Source: Asterella californica
Taxonomy: Eukaryota; Streptophyta; Marchantiopsida; Marchantiales; Aytoniaceae
Assembly: GCA_036924285.1 (NCBI GenBank)
Contig: JAYKYS010000012.1
Span: forward strand, 11,346,001-11,410,000
Direction: 5' to 3'
DNA length: 64,000 nucleotides
Below the pieces are notes generated by a model. That model saw only the letters and a list, made by a program, of their open reading frames with translations. It made no database searches and was not told where the DNA came from. The position numbers and the translations under genes were made by a program. The first letter of the stretch is position 1. Each line of letters opens with the position of its first letter. Positions 33,275-44,688 of the stretch are shown piece by piece.

Positions 33275-33287
33275 TGGAGGGGGTGGA
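33275..33287 (+). other. Polypurine tract of D1
   Basis: TGGAGGGGGTGGA ends exactly at the LTR start TGTCGTGTCG. It is nearly the same as the family A tract. Confidence 0.85.
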
Positions 33288-35302
33288 TGTCGTGTCGTGG
33301 ACCGGCTCCTACATGAAATTCAAACTTCGATGCTTGTCGCTCCAAAGACACTCATGAGAAGACAAGCTAGACCCCAGCTTACGGGTTTTTGGCACAATTT
33401 CAGATCTCCATTTTCATCGCATAGATGGGTAGAGCTTCTTGTTAGCTTTCCATAGACACTTCGTCTACTTCGTTTGGACGCTTAGTGGAGAAGTTACAGG
33501 ACTCGAAAGATGGAGAACACAAGCTAGGCCCCAACTTACGGATTTTTGGCACCATTTCGGATCTTCGCTTTCATCGGATCAGTGGATAGAGCTCCTTGTC
33601 ATCATTCCATAGGCACTTTGTCTACTTCGTTTGGACGCCTAGTGGAGAAGTTACAAGACTTGAAAGATGGAGAAAACAAGCTAAGCCCCAGCTTACGGAT
33701 TTTTGGCGCAACTTCAGATCTTCACTTTCATCACAAAGATGGGTAGGGCTCGTTGTCAGCTTTCCATGGGCATCTTGTTTACTTCATTTGGACACCTACT
33801 GGAGAAGTTATGCGACTCGAAAGAAGGTAAAATCAAGCTAGACCTTAATTTACTTGCTGATTGGGTATTTGAGGCTTCAGACGCTATATCAAAGACGCAA
33901 GGGACATGCTTCATTATTATGTGAGAACTTCGTACGTACAGAGACTGTTGCAAGGGGCTTGCTTAAGGGGCTTGCTTGTTCCTGCGACTTGTCGGTGGAC
34001 GTTTTGGAGAATTGAGAAGTCCAATACACGCGCGCATGGTGTCATCGGGTTCAGATTTGTGCAGGCTACGCACAGGTTAAGACGGTTCTTGAAGAGATGG
34101 ATCGGGGGTTGTGTTCTGGGAGAAATTGAGATGCAGGAAGCAGATTTGAAGTTTTTAGTTATCTGTGAAAGAGAGTTGGACCGTTCGGGCCGTTCCTGAG
34201 TCCAAACTTGCTGTCCTTGGATCTATCGGGATCAGAACAACGAGTTCTTCAGGAAATTGAAGACGATACAAAGTTTCATCGGGCGGTTTGGGAGTTCTGA
34301 GTGAAATTGGCTCGTAAGGAAGCGCTTGCGTCAGATTTTTCATCGCCTGCGACCTAAGATTGGGTTGTTCTTCGCGATCGGTGAGCCAAGCTCTTCGTTC
34401 TTGGTGCCTACGCGATCAAGGAGTCTTCATGTACGCATAGGAGAAGACTGTATGTGAATTGGATTGTTGGTTTGGGTGTGGTGAGCAAGTTTGAGCCGCA
34501 GGGAGCTGATTTACGTCAGTTTTTTTACAACCTGCGATCAAATTTCTTGCGTGGTTTTGCAAGGGGAACTCCAAACGACTTGTTTGGAGTCTTGTTGGGT
34601 TCAGGGTAGCTAGATCTATCTGCCAAGGAAGACGGATATCAGTTTAGACGATCAGTTTGTGCGGTGTGTGGGGTTTTAAGCCGTAGGGAGGAATTTTTGA
34701 AGGTTCGATCACCTGCGACCGAAAATCGGTGATATCTCGGCTGTTGGAAGTCGGATCTGAAGGTTTCTTGGGTTAACGGAGTCATCGGAGGAGACCCTAT
34801 CGACATCTGAAGTCCGTTCGACGAAAGAAGGAAGTTCACAGATAGGTCTTTTTCGGTTTCTTCGCTACGGGTTTTGCTCTTTTGAGTTCGTTAGTGTTCT
34901 GGTTGACTATATACAGCTTGTGATAGCTAGCTTTAGCTAAGAACTTGTACATGGATGTGGTTTGGACTTGGGTTTGGATCGTGTGATACTGTTGTGGCTC
35001 TGCTTGTTAGCAAAAGGAAGTTTTTCTTACTTTGAGCTACGCTTCGGTGTTTTTGGGTCAAGGTTGAGAATCAAGGGTTGTTTTTAAGGGCTTTGAGGCA
35101 GGTTGCAGACCGCTCTGGTCTGTTTTTCAGTTCTGTGCTCTTAGGAGAAAGAACCGGCAGTGTACATATATTCGGAGTGTATATATTGCAGCGTTCGTTT
35201 TCGTGGTTGTTTTTCTCTCTCTTGTCTCTGTTTCAGCACACAACATCTCCACAGCGAGGAACCTCGCGTTTTCCTGGACATTCTTCACGCAATATCTGAC
35301 CC
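33288..35302 (+). repeat. 3' LTR of D1
   Basis: About 2.0 kb, starting TGTCGTGTCGTGGAC. The end (about 35302) is placed by alignment with the D2 LTR end ACCGACA at 37968; the terminal bases here are degraded. It contains a 157-bp tandem array (33363-33833). It is longer than the D2 LTR (1846 bp) by about one array unit. Confidence 0.8.
33363..33833 (+). repeat. 157-bp tandem repeat (3 units) inside the D1 LTR
   Basis: CAAGCTAGxCCC recurs at 33363, 33520, 33677 and 33834, each 157 bases apart. Each unit carries TTTTTGGC, a TTTCATC segment, GGGTAGAGCT, a TTTGGACGCCTAGTGGAGAAG block and GACTCGAAAGATGGA. The D2 LTR holds related units with the landmark at 36345 and 36501. Confidence 0.9.
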
Positions 35303-35631
35303 GATACCGGAAGAGTTACAAAGGTTGCACCAAATGTTTGGCCGGAAAGCCGTAGGTTGCTTCAGGTGCAGACTGAATGATGTAAGTCTGAGGAGTCTTC
35401 TGTACAACTTCTTCCTTGGATCGTGTCTTCTCCTTCTTCTTCTTCCGGGTATCTTCTCTTGTTCAGATTCAGATTCTGAACTTTCGGACAGTAGACTCTT
35501 CAGAAGTAGAGGATGCTTCCGAATCACTGTTATCAATTTCAGTGGACTTGGACTTCCTAGAAGACTTCTTCGACTTCTTCGACTTCTTCAAGGTCTTCCC
35601 TTTGTCATATTTCGAGTGATGCTCGAGGTTT
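35303..35631 (-). other. Unclassified segment with Lys/Ser-rich ORF remnant
   Basis: Between the D1 LTR and a family B fragment. On the minus strand one frame encodes a stretch rich in Lys, Ser and Glu (repeats of KKS, then acidic Ser/Glu), interrupted by two TGA codons. The bases just after the LTR end (GATACCGG) resemble those after the D2 LTR (GATACGG), so the first few bases may be element leader. No family recognised. Confidence 0.3.
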
Positions 35632-36122
35632 CATACTACATGTATGTGTCCAAGGGGGAGCTAAAGGAGACTTAGTTGGTCAAGTATGGGTCAACAAGAT
35701 AGCAAGAGATCAAGGAAGAGACCTCGTAGAAAGAAGATCAGACATGTGCCATGTTTTCCCCTCCCACTCTAGTGCTTCAGGAAGGACCGAGCACTAACCA
35801 GAAGACAATTACCGTTCAAGAGAATGATTCCAACGACAAGGAAGACGCATCATCACCGAGGATGATGAGACCTAAGAGCATTCTTAAGAAGAGCATGTCT
35901 TACCTCATAATCTGCTCCGGATCTGAGTTGGATTCGCAGAAGACACCCCCGGCACTAGGACCACCAGGAAAATGATTCATGCGATCACATGCACTCTTTT
36001 GAAGACTCCAGAAGACAGGACCTGGATCTATGTTTCGACTGCAACCAGTGATTGCGCAGAGAAGAGGTATGTCTCTACAGTGGGAAGAGATCTTCCACCC
36101 ATGAAGATTCTGAGAATAGCGT
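35632..36122 (+). pseudogene. Family B gag-like fragment B4
   Basis: Matches the middle of the B3 gag-like ORF (about 45290-45780), for example GTGTCCAAGGG, TCAACA, GAAGAGACC and the GATGATGAGACCTAAGAGCATTC region. It covers the end of the N-terminal domain and the Ser/Glu linker. Several stops are present (for example after GGAGACTTAG). It ends at AGCGT, where the D2 LTR was inserted; B3 continues CTTCTCG at the same point. Confidence 0.7.
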
Positions 36123-37968
36123 TGTCGTGTCGTGGACTGATTCCTACCTGAAAATCTATTTCGATGCTTATCATTATCGCTCCAAAGACACTCATGGGAC
36201 TAAAAATGAGACTTTTGCACAACTTCGGATCTTCACTTTCATTACATCCATGGGTAGAGCTTGTTGTCAGCTTCTCATGGGCGCTTCGTCTACTTCATTT
36301 GGACGCCTAGTGGAGAAGTTACGAGACTCAAAAGATGGGAAAAACAAGCTAGGCCCCAGCTTATAGACTTTTTGCACAACTTGGGACTTCTCTTTCATTA
36401 CATCAATGGATAGAGCTCGTTATCAACTTCTCATGGGCACTTCGTCTACTTCATTTGGACATCTAGTGGTGAAGTTACGAGACTCGAAAGAAGGGAAAAT
36501 CAAGCTAGACCTTAGTTTACTATTGCTGACTGGGTATTTGCAGCTCCTGGCGCTATACTAAGGACGCAAGGGGCCTGCTAGCTCATTATCTGAGAAAACT
36601 TGTACGTACAGCGACTGACGTAAAGGGGCAGCTTAAAGAGCGATCTGTCGATGGACGGTTTGGAGAATTGAGAAGTCCAATGCATGCACGCAAGGTGTCA
36701 TTGGGTTCAGATCTGTGCAGGCTACGCGTTGGTTAAGACGGTTTGTGAAGAGACGGATCGGGGAGTGTGTTCTACGAGAAATTGAGACATAGAAGAGGTT
36801 TTTGGAGGACTTCAATTACATATGAAGGAGAGTTGGACCGTTTGGACCGTTCCGGAGTCCAAACTTGCTGTCCTTGGATCTATCGAGATGAGAACGCTGA
36901 GTTCTTAAGGAAATTGAAGACGATACTAAGTTGTATCGGACGATTTAGTTCTAAGTGAAATTGGCTCGCAAGGAAGCGCTTACGTCAGTTTTTCATCGCC
37001 TGTGATATGAGATTAGGTTGTTCTTCACGATCGGTGAGCCAAGCTCTTCGTTCTTGGTGTCTACGCAATCGCGGAGTCTTCATCTACGCATAGGAGAAGA
37101 CCGAACGTGGATTGGATTGTTGGTTTTGGTGTGGCGAGCAAGTTTGAGCCGTAGGGAGTCGATTTACGTCAATTTTTTGTGTCTTGCGATCAAATTTCTT
37201 GCGTGGTTTTACGAGGAAAACCTCAAACGGCTTGTTTGGAGTCTCGTTGGGTTCAAGGTAGCTAGATCTACCTACCAAAGAAGACGGATATCAAATCCAG
37301 CAATCTGTTTGGACTGTGTGTGTGGTATCAAGCCGTAGGGAGAAGTTTTTACAAGTTCGGCCACTTGCGACCGAAAATCGATGATATCTCAGCTGTCGAG
37401 AGTCGGATCTGATCGTTCTTAAGGCCAACAGAGTCAGGAAGGAAGGCCTTATCGACATCTGAAGACCGTTTGGCGAAAAGAGAGAGTTTTCAGATAGACC
37501 TTTTTGGTTCTTCCGCTACTGAGTTCATCTTTTTTAGTTCGTTGGAGTTCTAGTTGATTATGTACAGCTTGTGGTAGCTAGCTTGTGGTAGCTAGCTTTA
37601 GCTAAGAGCTTGTACATGAACATTGTTTGGACTTTGGTTTCAATCGTGTGATGCAGATGCAGCTCTTTTTGTTAGCAAAGGGATGTTTCTCTTGCTTTGA
37701 GATACGCTTCGGTGGTTTTGGGTCTAGGTTGAGATTCGAGGACTCGTTTTAGGAGGTATTGAAGCATATTACAGATCGCTCTGGTCTGTTTCTCAGTTTT
37801 GTGTTCTTAGGGAGAAAGAACCGGCAGTGTATATACGTTGGGAGTTGATATATATCACGACGTACGTTTTGGTGCTTGTTTTCTCTTTCTTGTCTTTGTT
37901 CAGCACACTACATCTCCACAGCCAGGAACCTTGCATTTTCCTGGACATCCTTCACGCAAAAACCGACA
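36123..37968 (+). repeat. 5' LTR of D2
   Basis: 1846 bp, TGTCGTGTCGTGGAC...AAAAACCGACA. It is followed by GATACGGTGATGAACTCGACGTGAAGG, which matches the candidate primer-binding region of A1. It holds fewer of the 157-bp units than the D1 LTR. Clearly diverged from the D1 LTR, so the two are not a pair from one insertion. Confidence 0.85.
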
Positions 37969-38050
37969 TGATACGGTGATGAACTCGACGTGAAGGTCTG
38001 GGGTGGAGGTTTCTTCTGTGTTTGAACTTTGAAGAGGAGATTGATAATCA

Positions 38051-38650
38051 TGAGTGGGGACGAGAACAATGATTAGAACGGAGCTAGTGGTTCAAGGGGG
38101 TTGTCGAAGGTGCAGTTGGATCCAACGACAACATCGATGTTTTAAGCATTCACATTGTTCTTACAGAACAGTCTGATGAGCGGAAGGAAGCTTTGGCAAC
38201 AAAGGCGCTTCAAGCGGTGGTCAGTAAGATTGACCAACTCGATGAGAGAGATGTCTCAAGATATCTGAGGCATTATGTGAAGGAGATGGAGCTGAACCGG
38301 GTATCAGAAGATGAGATGATTGAAGCGTTTATGTTGGCAGCAGCTCTAGAGATTAGAGATCATGTAAAATGCTAACGAAGCATTTTAACAAGGATTGGGA
38401 GACGTTTGCTCGTGCCTTGATGCCTTCTTGGAAGACTCTGATCGGGTCACCAAGAAGTCATTTTTGGAGTGGATTGAGCAACCGAGGAAGGGTTTACAAG
38501 CTATTGAGTTACTCAGGGAGTTTGAGAAAACAATTTTCTCGGCTGACCAGGATGAAAAAGTTAACGTTGCAGTCCAACATAAATCTTCAACTCCAGATCA
38601 TCTAGATTGAAAAGCTCACGCTCAAGGACTCAGAATATCAGAAAACTGCT
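38051..38650 (+). pseudogene. D2 gag N-terminal remnant
   Basis: The ATG at 38051 opens a Gag start that hits TAG after a few codons. Two recognisable pieces follow in different frames: 38193-38375, matching family A gag residues about 48-105 (ATKALQAVVSKIDQL), and 38395-38610, matching residues about 114-190 (KKSFLEWIEQPRKGL). Heavily damaged. It shows where gag began in family D, which D1 lacks. Confidence 0.7.
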
Positions 38651-39789
38651 CCTGTGAAGCACCAGCGCGTTCACCTAGAAGCTTCCTGTTTTCTTTTCAG
38701 AAAAGTATGCGTACAAGTTGTAGGTCTTCTCTCTATTCGATTTTGTCTACTAAGCTCAATCTCTCGATGTCAAAACTCTGATCAGTCAGGAAAATCTCTT
38801 CAGATGTAACCTCTATGTAAAACTTCTCTCCTAGCTCTTCGATTCTCTACTCGATAGTCTCTGCACGGTAAACTCTACACTGCTCGATGATAGACAATCT
38901 GCGACAATAATCTGAGAATTCTCTCTCTTCGGAGTACACCCCTCTGGGTTTTCCTCCACCCTACGTAACCTTCAGTGTCACCTGGCAGGGGTAAAAAGAC
39001 GCCCTAAACAAAAGGCAGCAGAAAAATAAATCACTGATAATAAATCTACATGTAAGAAGACTATTTCACTAAGCCTCGAAGGTTCATCTGTACAGACGGT
39101 CACCGACTTGGCTGTACAGTCAGCATCTGACACCTCCACTCGAAGTAACTCCACCACGGCTACCTCTGGCCACCGGAATCACCTCGTTTTGACACGTGGA
39201 GCCCTAGTTATCATCATTGTCCGGCCTCCTTAAACTTCAAAATGCCGTAAGTATTGCCTCATGTATCAGTTTCACTTGATTTTTCGACTCAAGTGAATAA
39301 TATGTCGAGCTTTACATTTTTCTACAAAAGATTTGGTACCGACTTGGAATATCTTTCATGCCATCTCTCTACCCCAAGACTTAGAGGGCCGCAACCGAAT
39401 CCGTACTAGTGACCCCGACAACCCGAAGACGAGAGGTCCATTTCGAAACCCGATGGTAATCTCCCTCTAGCATCCACACTAGGTGACTATACTAGTGCAG
39501 GGGTAGACGGAGGTGTCCCGCATTCACGGTACGTTTAAGCTTATAAATAAAGAGTTTTCTATGGATTCCTCGAAGAATAAACACGATATCAGTAAAACGC
39601 TATCATGTCTTTTGACGTCCTAAATGTTTCTTGTGTTTGCATGGATTGAGTTTGAACCCCATCACAAACTCGTGAAACTTGTCCGGTATAAGACATGTGT
39701 TCACATGAGAACTGGATTGTGTTATGACAATTTTTTCTTTTGACATAAACCTTACATGTTCACATGATCTGTTGTGTATATTTGTATGA
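38651..39789. other. Unclassified intergenic or degraded repeat DNA
   Basis: AT-richer than the surrounding elements. I see no ORF with a recognisable domain. A TATAAATA lies near 39541. May be host DNA or old element sequence. Confidence 0.4.
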
Positions 39790-39893
39790 CATAGACTGAC
39801 TAAATTCTGCAAGAAGAGGATGACATGTATCTTCGCATAGTTCGACAACATGCAGGAGAATAGTGGTGGCGAGACTAATCTATCTGAGCTCGT
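39790..39893 (+). repeat. 104-bp direct repeat, left copy
   Basis: CATAGACTGACTAAATTCTGC... to ...TCTGAGCTCGT. The partner at 41238-41341 has the same length with substitutions in the middle. It ends exactly where the A-type LTR starts. Confidence 0.85.
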
Positions 39894-41158
39894 TGTCGTG
39901 ATGTGAATCATTTCACATAGTAAATGATTCACTTCTCTGTCAGACGTTAGTCTCTCTGAGTGAAGTTAAGACCTCAGAGAAGTCCATTTTCGGAAGATGT
40001 TATATATTTTGAGTCTTAGTAGGTTGATTACCATATCAATAGGATTTAAGCTCATGGGTTGTATTTGCGTGTCGCCCATGCACGCTTTCTAGCTGATTTC
40101 AAGTTACTTTCAGGGCTGCGTGTCGTTTTAGGTAGTTTAGGTTTTACGCTGGCACTCTAGGGGGCTTGACGTGGTAGCCTATGAGTGTAGTTAAGTTGCT
40201 ATATGGTTTAAGGCACAAAAGGACAACCAAATGGAGCTATGAACTCTCATTGGTTTATTTTTATCTTTTGTTTAGAAACTCTCTAAGTTTAGAAACAGAG
40301 GTCTAAAGGAGATTTCGAGCAACTAGTGAGGGGACTGCAAAATCTGAGAGCACAGGGAGAAAGAGCTCGTCGAGCCAAGCACTGTCAGTGAAATTCTTGA
40401 TCGATTGGGATCAATAAACAAGGAGTTATGCTCAATTGAAGTTCGGATTGTGCCAAAACTGTATCACTTTTGTTGATTTTAGGGTTTTGAGTGTCAATTG
40501 CAGCAGAATTGAGGAAATCGCTTCAAACCTTCGTGGTTGCGTTCAGTGTCAGACGGGCTACGACTGTCAAAAAAGTTTCAAGTGATTTGAGTTACTGAGT
40601 AATTCAGGACGGCCGCTAAAGCAGAGGGAGTCTGTAAAACTTGCAATCTAGAGCAGCAACTTCAGAGAACGAAATCTGGAGTTTTGTGTACAATCAGGAG
40701 GTCCAACTTCACAGGAGTGTTCAGCAAGCTGTGTACTGCAAATCCTGTAAGAAACTTTGAAATTGATCGAGTCAATCTCCTGTTATAGATCGAAATAGCT
40801 GGCTGGGTACCAGAAATTGTCATAATTTCTCTGTTCAGAAAGTTTCTACTCATATCTTGGTGCTCTGAATTGATCTTAAACTTCGTATGTGTATCCAGTA
40901 GGACCTCATTGACATGTAGGAGAAGTTCTGAAGTCTAAACCTTCACATATTTCTCAATCCTGAGTGCCAAAGTTCACCGTCAGATCTTATCGTTGCTAGT
41001 TAAGCCTGAACTTTGCTTCCTGAACATATCAGAAGAGCCAAGAGACTTGTATGAGCATTTTTCAGTATCACCATGTAACCTGAAGCCTATCTTTTGAGCA
41101 AACCAGCCACAGCCAGGAGTCTAGTGCTTCCCTAAGTAGACTGAACACAGCTTTCAAG
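39894..41158 (+). repeat. Diverged family A-type solo LTR
   Basis: In sense orientation it starts TGTCGTGATG and aligns with the family A LTR across most of its length; landmarks are TGTCGCCCATGCACGC near 40072, CTAGGGGGCTTGACGTGGTAG near 40157 and the GGCCGC block near 40612. It ends near 41158 by alignment to the family A LTR terminus. No internal region or second LTR is attached. Many indels make it much older than A1 and A2. Confidence 0.75.
39903..39932. repeat. Inverted repeat, 11-bp arms
   Basis: GTGAATCATTT and AAATGATTCAC separated by eight bases, just inside the 5' edge of the diverged LTR. Confidence 0.8.
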
Positions 41159-41237
41159 CTCATATCACAGTCAGAAGGTTCTGCCCTTCTCAAGGAAAAC
41201 TCTCAACTCTACATCGTTCTAGACTTTTATTGTTGGA

Positions 41238-41341
41238 CATAGATTGACTAAATTTTGCAAGAAGAGGATGACATGTTCGTTAGTATAGCTCGAAAACATG
41301 GAGGGAAATAGTGGTGGCGAGACTGATTTATCTGAGCTCGT
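41238..41341 (+). repeat. 104-bp direct repeat, right copy
   Basis: Partner of 39790-39893, about 80 bases beyond the LTR end. It is flanked on both sides by CGTTCTAGACTT(T)TATTG (41213 and 41339), so part of it is also a local tandem duplication. Confidence 0.8.
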
Positions 41342-42758
41342 TCTAGACTTTATTGAAAAAGATTATCTGAGATAAATACAGAGGCTCTCAAATTAGTGAC
41401 CAGACAAATGATATGAATATAAAATCAGGAAGTTATGTGTAGCGGAAGGAACTGCCGCATTTGCTCTTCCGGGTATAATAGAAAATATAAAAGTAAGAAT
41501 ATTAAGAACATATTCTTCTGCTGACTAGGTTCCGACTGTGCTTGGAAAAATGTTCACAAGAACTTCCAAGAGGTCCTTGTCAATGCAATGAGGTTTACCC
41601 TTAAAATGTTAGAAGTCTATAACGGAGTTAACTAAGTTAACTCGATTATACTTTATGATTATAATTTACATCTCGAGGTGTAAATTGGCAAAAAGAAAAT
41701 TTAGCAAAAGTTTTGTCGTCTTGTGTAAAATCCCTCGCAAGAAATGTTATGTAACGAACAAAAGATACAATTTTGTCCATAAGAGTTATGTTGTGAAAGG
41801 CTTGGTTTGATTACATGTTTTGACGAGCATAAACCATTCTCTCGGGCAACAAGATGATATGAATAAGTTGTCCTCTCGCGTCGGCTTATACTTGTAAGTC
41901 CATTACGGACAAGACCTTCCGCTATGCTTCAACCATGTTGATATGCATATGCAATAAATTCTACCGAAACATTATGAAGAAATGAATATCTTCGACCACG
42001 AAAGAATCTGGATAAATAACTTTGACATGCTCTAACAGAAGTGTCAAAGTTAAAGGAAAAAAATTCCTGCACGGCTAAAAGAAAAAAGTTCATAACTTTT
42101 CAATGACTAACTTTGCATTGAACTGTGGTTTGTTTTTTTGGGTCGTCACCAATTTGATGTGTTCATTAACATTGTTTCCATTTTTGACCCCTATCACCTG
42201 GAATCATTACTCAGAAGAGTAAATTCTTTTACTATCACAAATAAACAGCCGAAACGAATGAAAACTCAACTACATCCACAAAGACTTGTCTGAAATCGTA
42301 GCTCCTTCGGGTGAATCTAAAATCTTGGAGAAAGTTACAACTTTGGCAACCCTAGAGGCGTTAGCTGAGGAGGTGTGTCGAACATCCGAAAAAGCACGTT
42401 GTGCAACGATCTTCCGCAGTGATGAAACCCTCTTCCTTCATACCACATAACAATCGTTCGGTTGAGGAAGTGGTCTTACGAGCTCGTAAGACCATTGTCT
42501 TAGGACGCGACCTTAAAATCTGACTGGCCAATTGGCATGACTTTAGAAAAGTGTGCCAATCCAAGTGCTTGCCATAGATAACACATGACACTGTATTTAT
42601 AAAGAGTTAAGATCCTGGTGGGATGCTTTAATGAATCCAACATCCACGAGAGACAACCGTAATGCTTTACTGATAAATATAGGATTGTTTTCATAGATAG
42701 ATAAGATTGGATTAGATAGTCATGATTGAGTTCATTTACTTCAGCTCGTAATAGAGAG
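41342..42758. other. Unclassified AT-rich segment
   Basis: About 1.4 kb without a convincing ORF. Short frames on the minus strand (42361-42772) show no domain I recognise. It could be the largest piece of non-element host DNA in the window. Confidence 0.4.
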
Positions 42759-44688
42759 TGTGGTGCCCACAAATTGCAAGATTGGAGATTTTTTCAAAAA
42801 ATTTAAGTTAATGACGGGTCTATATAATTGAAGTTACCTTATTACTTAAGATTGCACTCTGCTTAGTGAGAAGATGATCTTAAGAGAATTTGTGGGAAGA
42901 AGTCGACATCTTCCGGAAGATGTCTTCTAGAAGCCGGAAGACATAGCACGCTTCCAGGAAGACAGTGACTACAACCACGGAGGTACCAACCGCGCACCAA
43001 CTAGATAAGGGGTAGGTGTACGTGTTGTGCAGTCACTCTTATAGTAGGTAGGTCTAGGGTAGTCGAGCTATTACCTAATCGCATAGAGAAGACATAGAAG
43101 TTGGAGGCGCATTAGCACCAGAGCACTTCTTGCTACTTCTTGATTTGGAAATTGACTTCGATTTAGAAATTGGAGAGGACATTAGAAGCGCGCAGAAGCG
43201 AATTGAAGTAAGTGAGTAAGAGAGGACGTCTTCCCAAGGGACTCAAGATGGAAGAGGAAGCGCACTCAAGGTGGAAGAGTGAGGAATCCCCAAGAGACTA
43301 GAAGATTAGAAGGTCGAGGTGGAAATCGAGAGAGAAGCTTCAGAGTTGAACAGATCGAGTTTGATTTGAAGCAGTATTGCAGCAGTTCGAGATTGGAGAC
43401 AGAAGCAGGATCGTGACAAGACACTGAAGACGAGATCAAAGTCTTGAAGCGCGTAGAAGACTGAAAGAATAATCAAAAGCGTAGCTAGAAGCAGTACTGA
43501 GGTTCTTTCCATTTCTTCCTTTTTCGTCATGGCTTCCGCCCTCTGTTCTTGCACCTCTTGCGCTTCCCTAGTCGTTTGCAAGAAGCCCATCAATCATTCT
43601 CCCTTCCTTGAATTTTCTCTGAGAAGATTGGGCACAAAAGCGCTGTCCAATTTTCGTCACCCATCTTCTCTACTTCTTCTCGAATTGAAACTGAGCTTCC
43701 CTTCTTCCCATTCCAAAATTTGATGGTCTGACTATCAATTTCCTTACCCTACTGCGCTTCTGTCTCAGAATCCGTGACAAAAGACATGTATGAATGTTGA
43801 GACATTTTCAGAAGACTGAATGTTTGTAATTCGCATCAAGTAGTTGGATTGGATTGGAATTGGAGTTGTGAGAAGCTTGATGTGAAGCCAGAGTGAACTT
43901 GAGAGTTGATTGTTGTTTCATGAAGCAGGAAATTGGGAATCAGGCTTGTGCTTCTCAATCTTCATGACTTCTCAAATCCACATCTTCCTAGAGAGCTAGA
44001 AGATTGGAAAGGCTGGCAGAATGTGCGAGAAGATGTGAGGGTCCTTTACGGATCTTTTGTGTCTGACCCGTATATTCCTTCTTCTTCTCGAACTCTAGAA
44101 GATAGTTGTGAGAAGCCTTGCTGACAGAATTTGGGGAGAATGGTCAAGGGTCATGTCTTCCCGTAATACAGCAAGCTTCTTCTGAGAGTGTATGCGAGGT
44201 GAGGAGTAGAAAAACAGAGTGCGAATGTTATGTGTCTGTTGCGAAGCTAGATTGCGTGTAGGAAGTCGAAGACAGGTGAGAGCAGTGATGAGAAGTCTTC
44301 TGACGACGTCAGTTAACCAGAAGCTGTCTCGGGAGTCACCCTAGAGGTCACTGTCACAGCAGGAGTCCTCAGTCTTCTTCCGAATCATTCATAGACTTCG
44401 CTCCTCACATATCTTGACATCTTCTATTAGGAAGTAGGATGAATTGCAAGGTGGATTGTCTTCTTAGGAAACCATGTGATGCCTTGCTTAGTTAAGATTG
44501 TTTAGATATAGCTCGGAAGACGTGATGTACTTAGGAAGCACTGTTAGAATTCTGGAAGACGAGATAGTTGTCTTCTGGAAGACTAGATTCGTCTTCTGGG
44601 AGTGGAAGCTGGACTGTGAGGACCTGGTAAGGACTGAGCCTTAGGCTCACAGCAAGTATGTGTGGTTTAGTGTAACAGAAGCTCGAAC
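42759..44688 (+). other. Family B 5' region, copy B3
   Basis: Counterpart of 747-2746. Includes a perfect 20-bp palindrome at 42905-42924 and many GAAGAC words. No preserved ORF. Confidence 0.55.
42905..42924. repeat. Perfect 20-bp palindrome
   Basis: GACATCTTCCGGAAGATGTC reads the same on both strands. Built from the GAAGA/TCTTC words that dominate family B. Confidence 0.95.

Larger units (their letters stand above)
22576..35302 (+). mobile_element. Family D Ty3/gypsy element D1 (5'-truncated, interrupted by copia-1)
   Basis: Plus strand: partial gag, copia-1 insertion (23740-29119 plus a 5-bp duplication), rest of gag with protease, pol, polypurine tract and 3' LTR (33288-35302). The coding order and motifs are those of family A (gag with in-frame DHGS protease, pol in the -1 frame, FLDD reverse transcriptase), but the protein differs widely and the LTR is unrelated in most of its length. 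The 5' LTR and gag N-terminus are missing: the B2 5' edge abuts gag at 22575/22576. Confidence 0.85.
36123..38650 (+). mobile_element. Family D element D2 (5' LTR and gag remains)
   Basis: A second family D element, inserted into B4. It keeps the 5' LTR, the leader and a short part of gag, then homology fades near 38650. No protease, reverse transcriptase or integrase remains. Confidence 0.75.

Noticed and set aside
42361..42772. Overlapping minus-strand frames of 76 and 90 aa as a host gene
   Set aside because: No domain, no clear start context, no homologous copy in the window to support selection.
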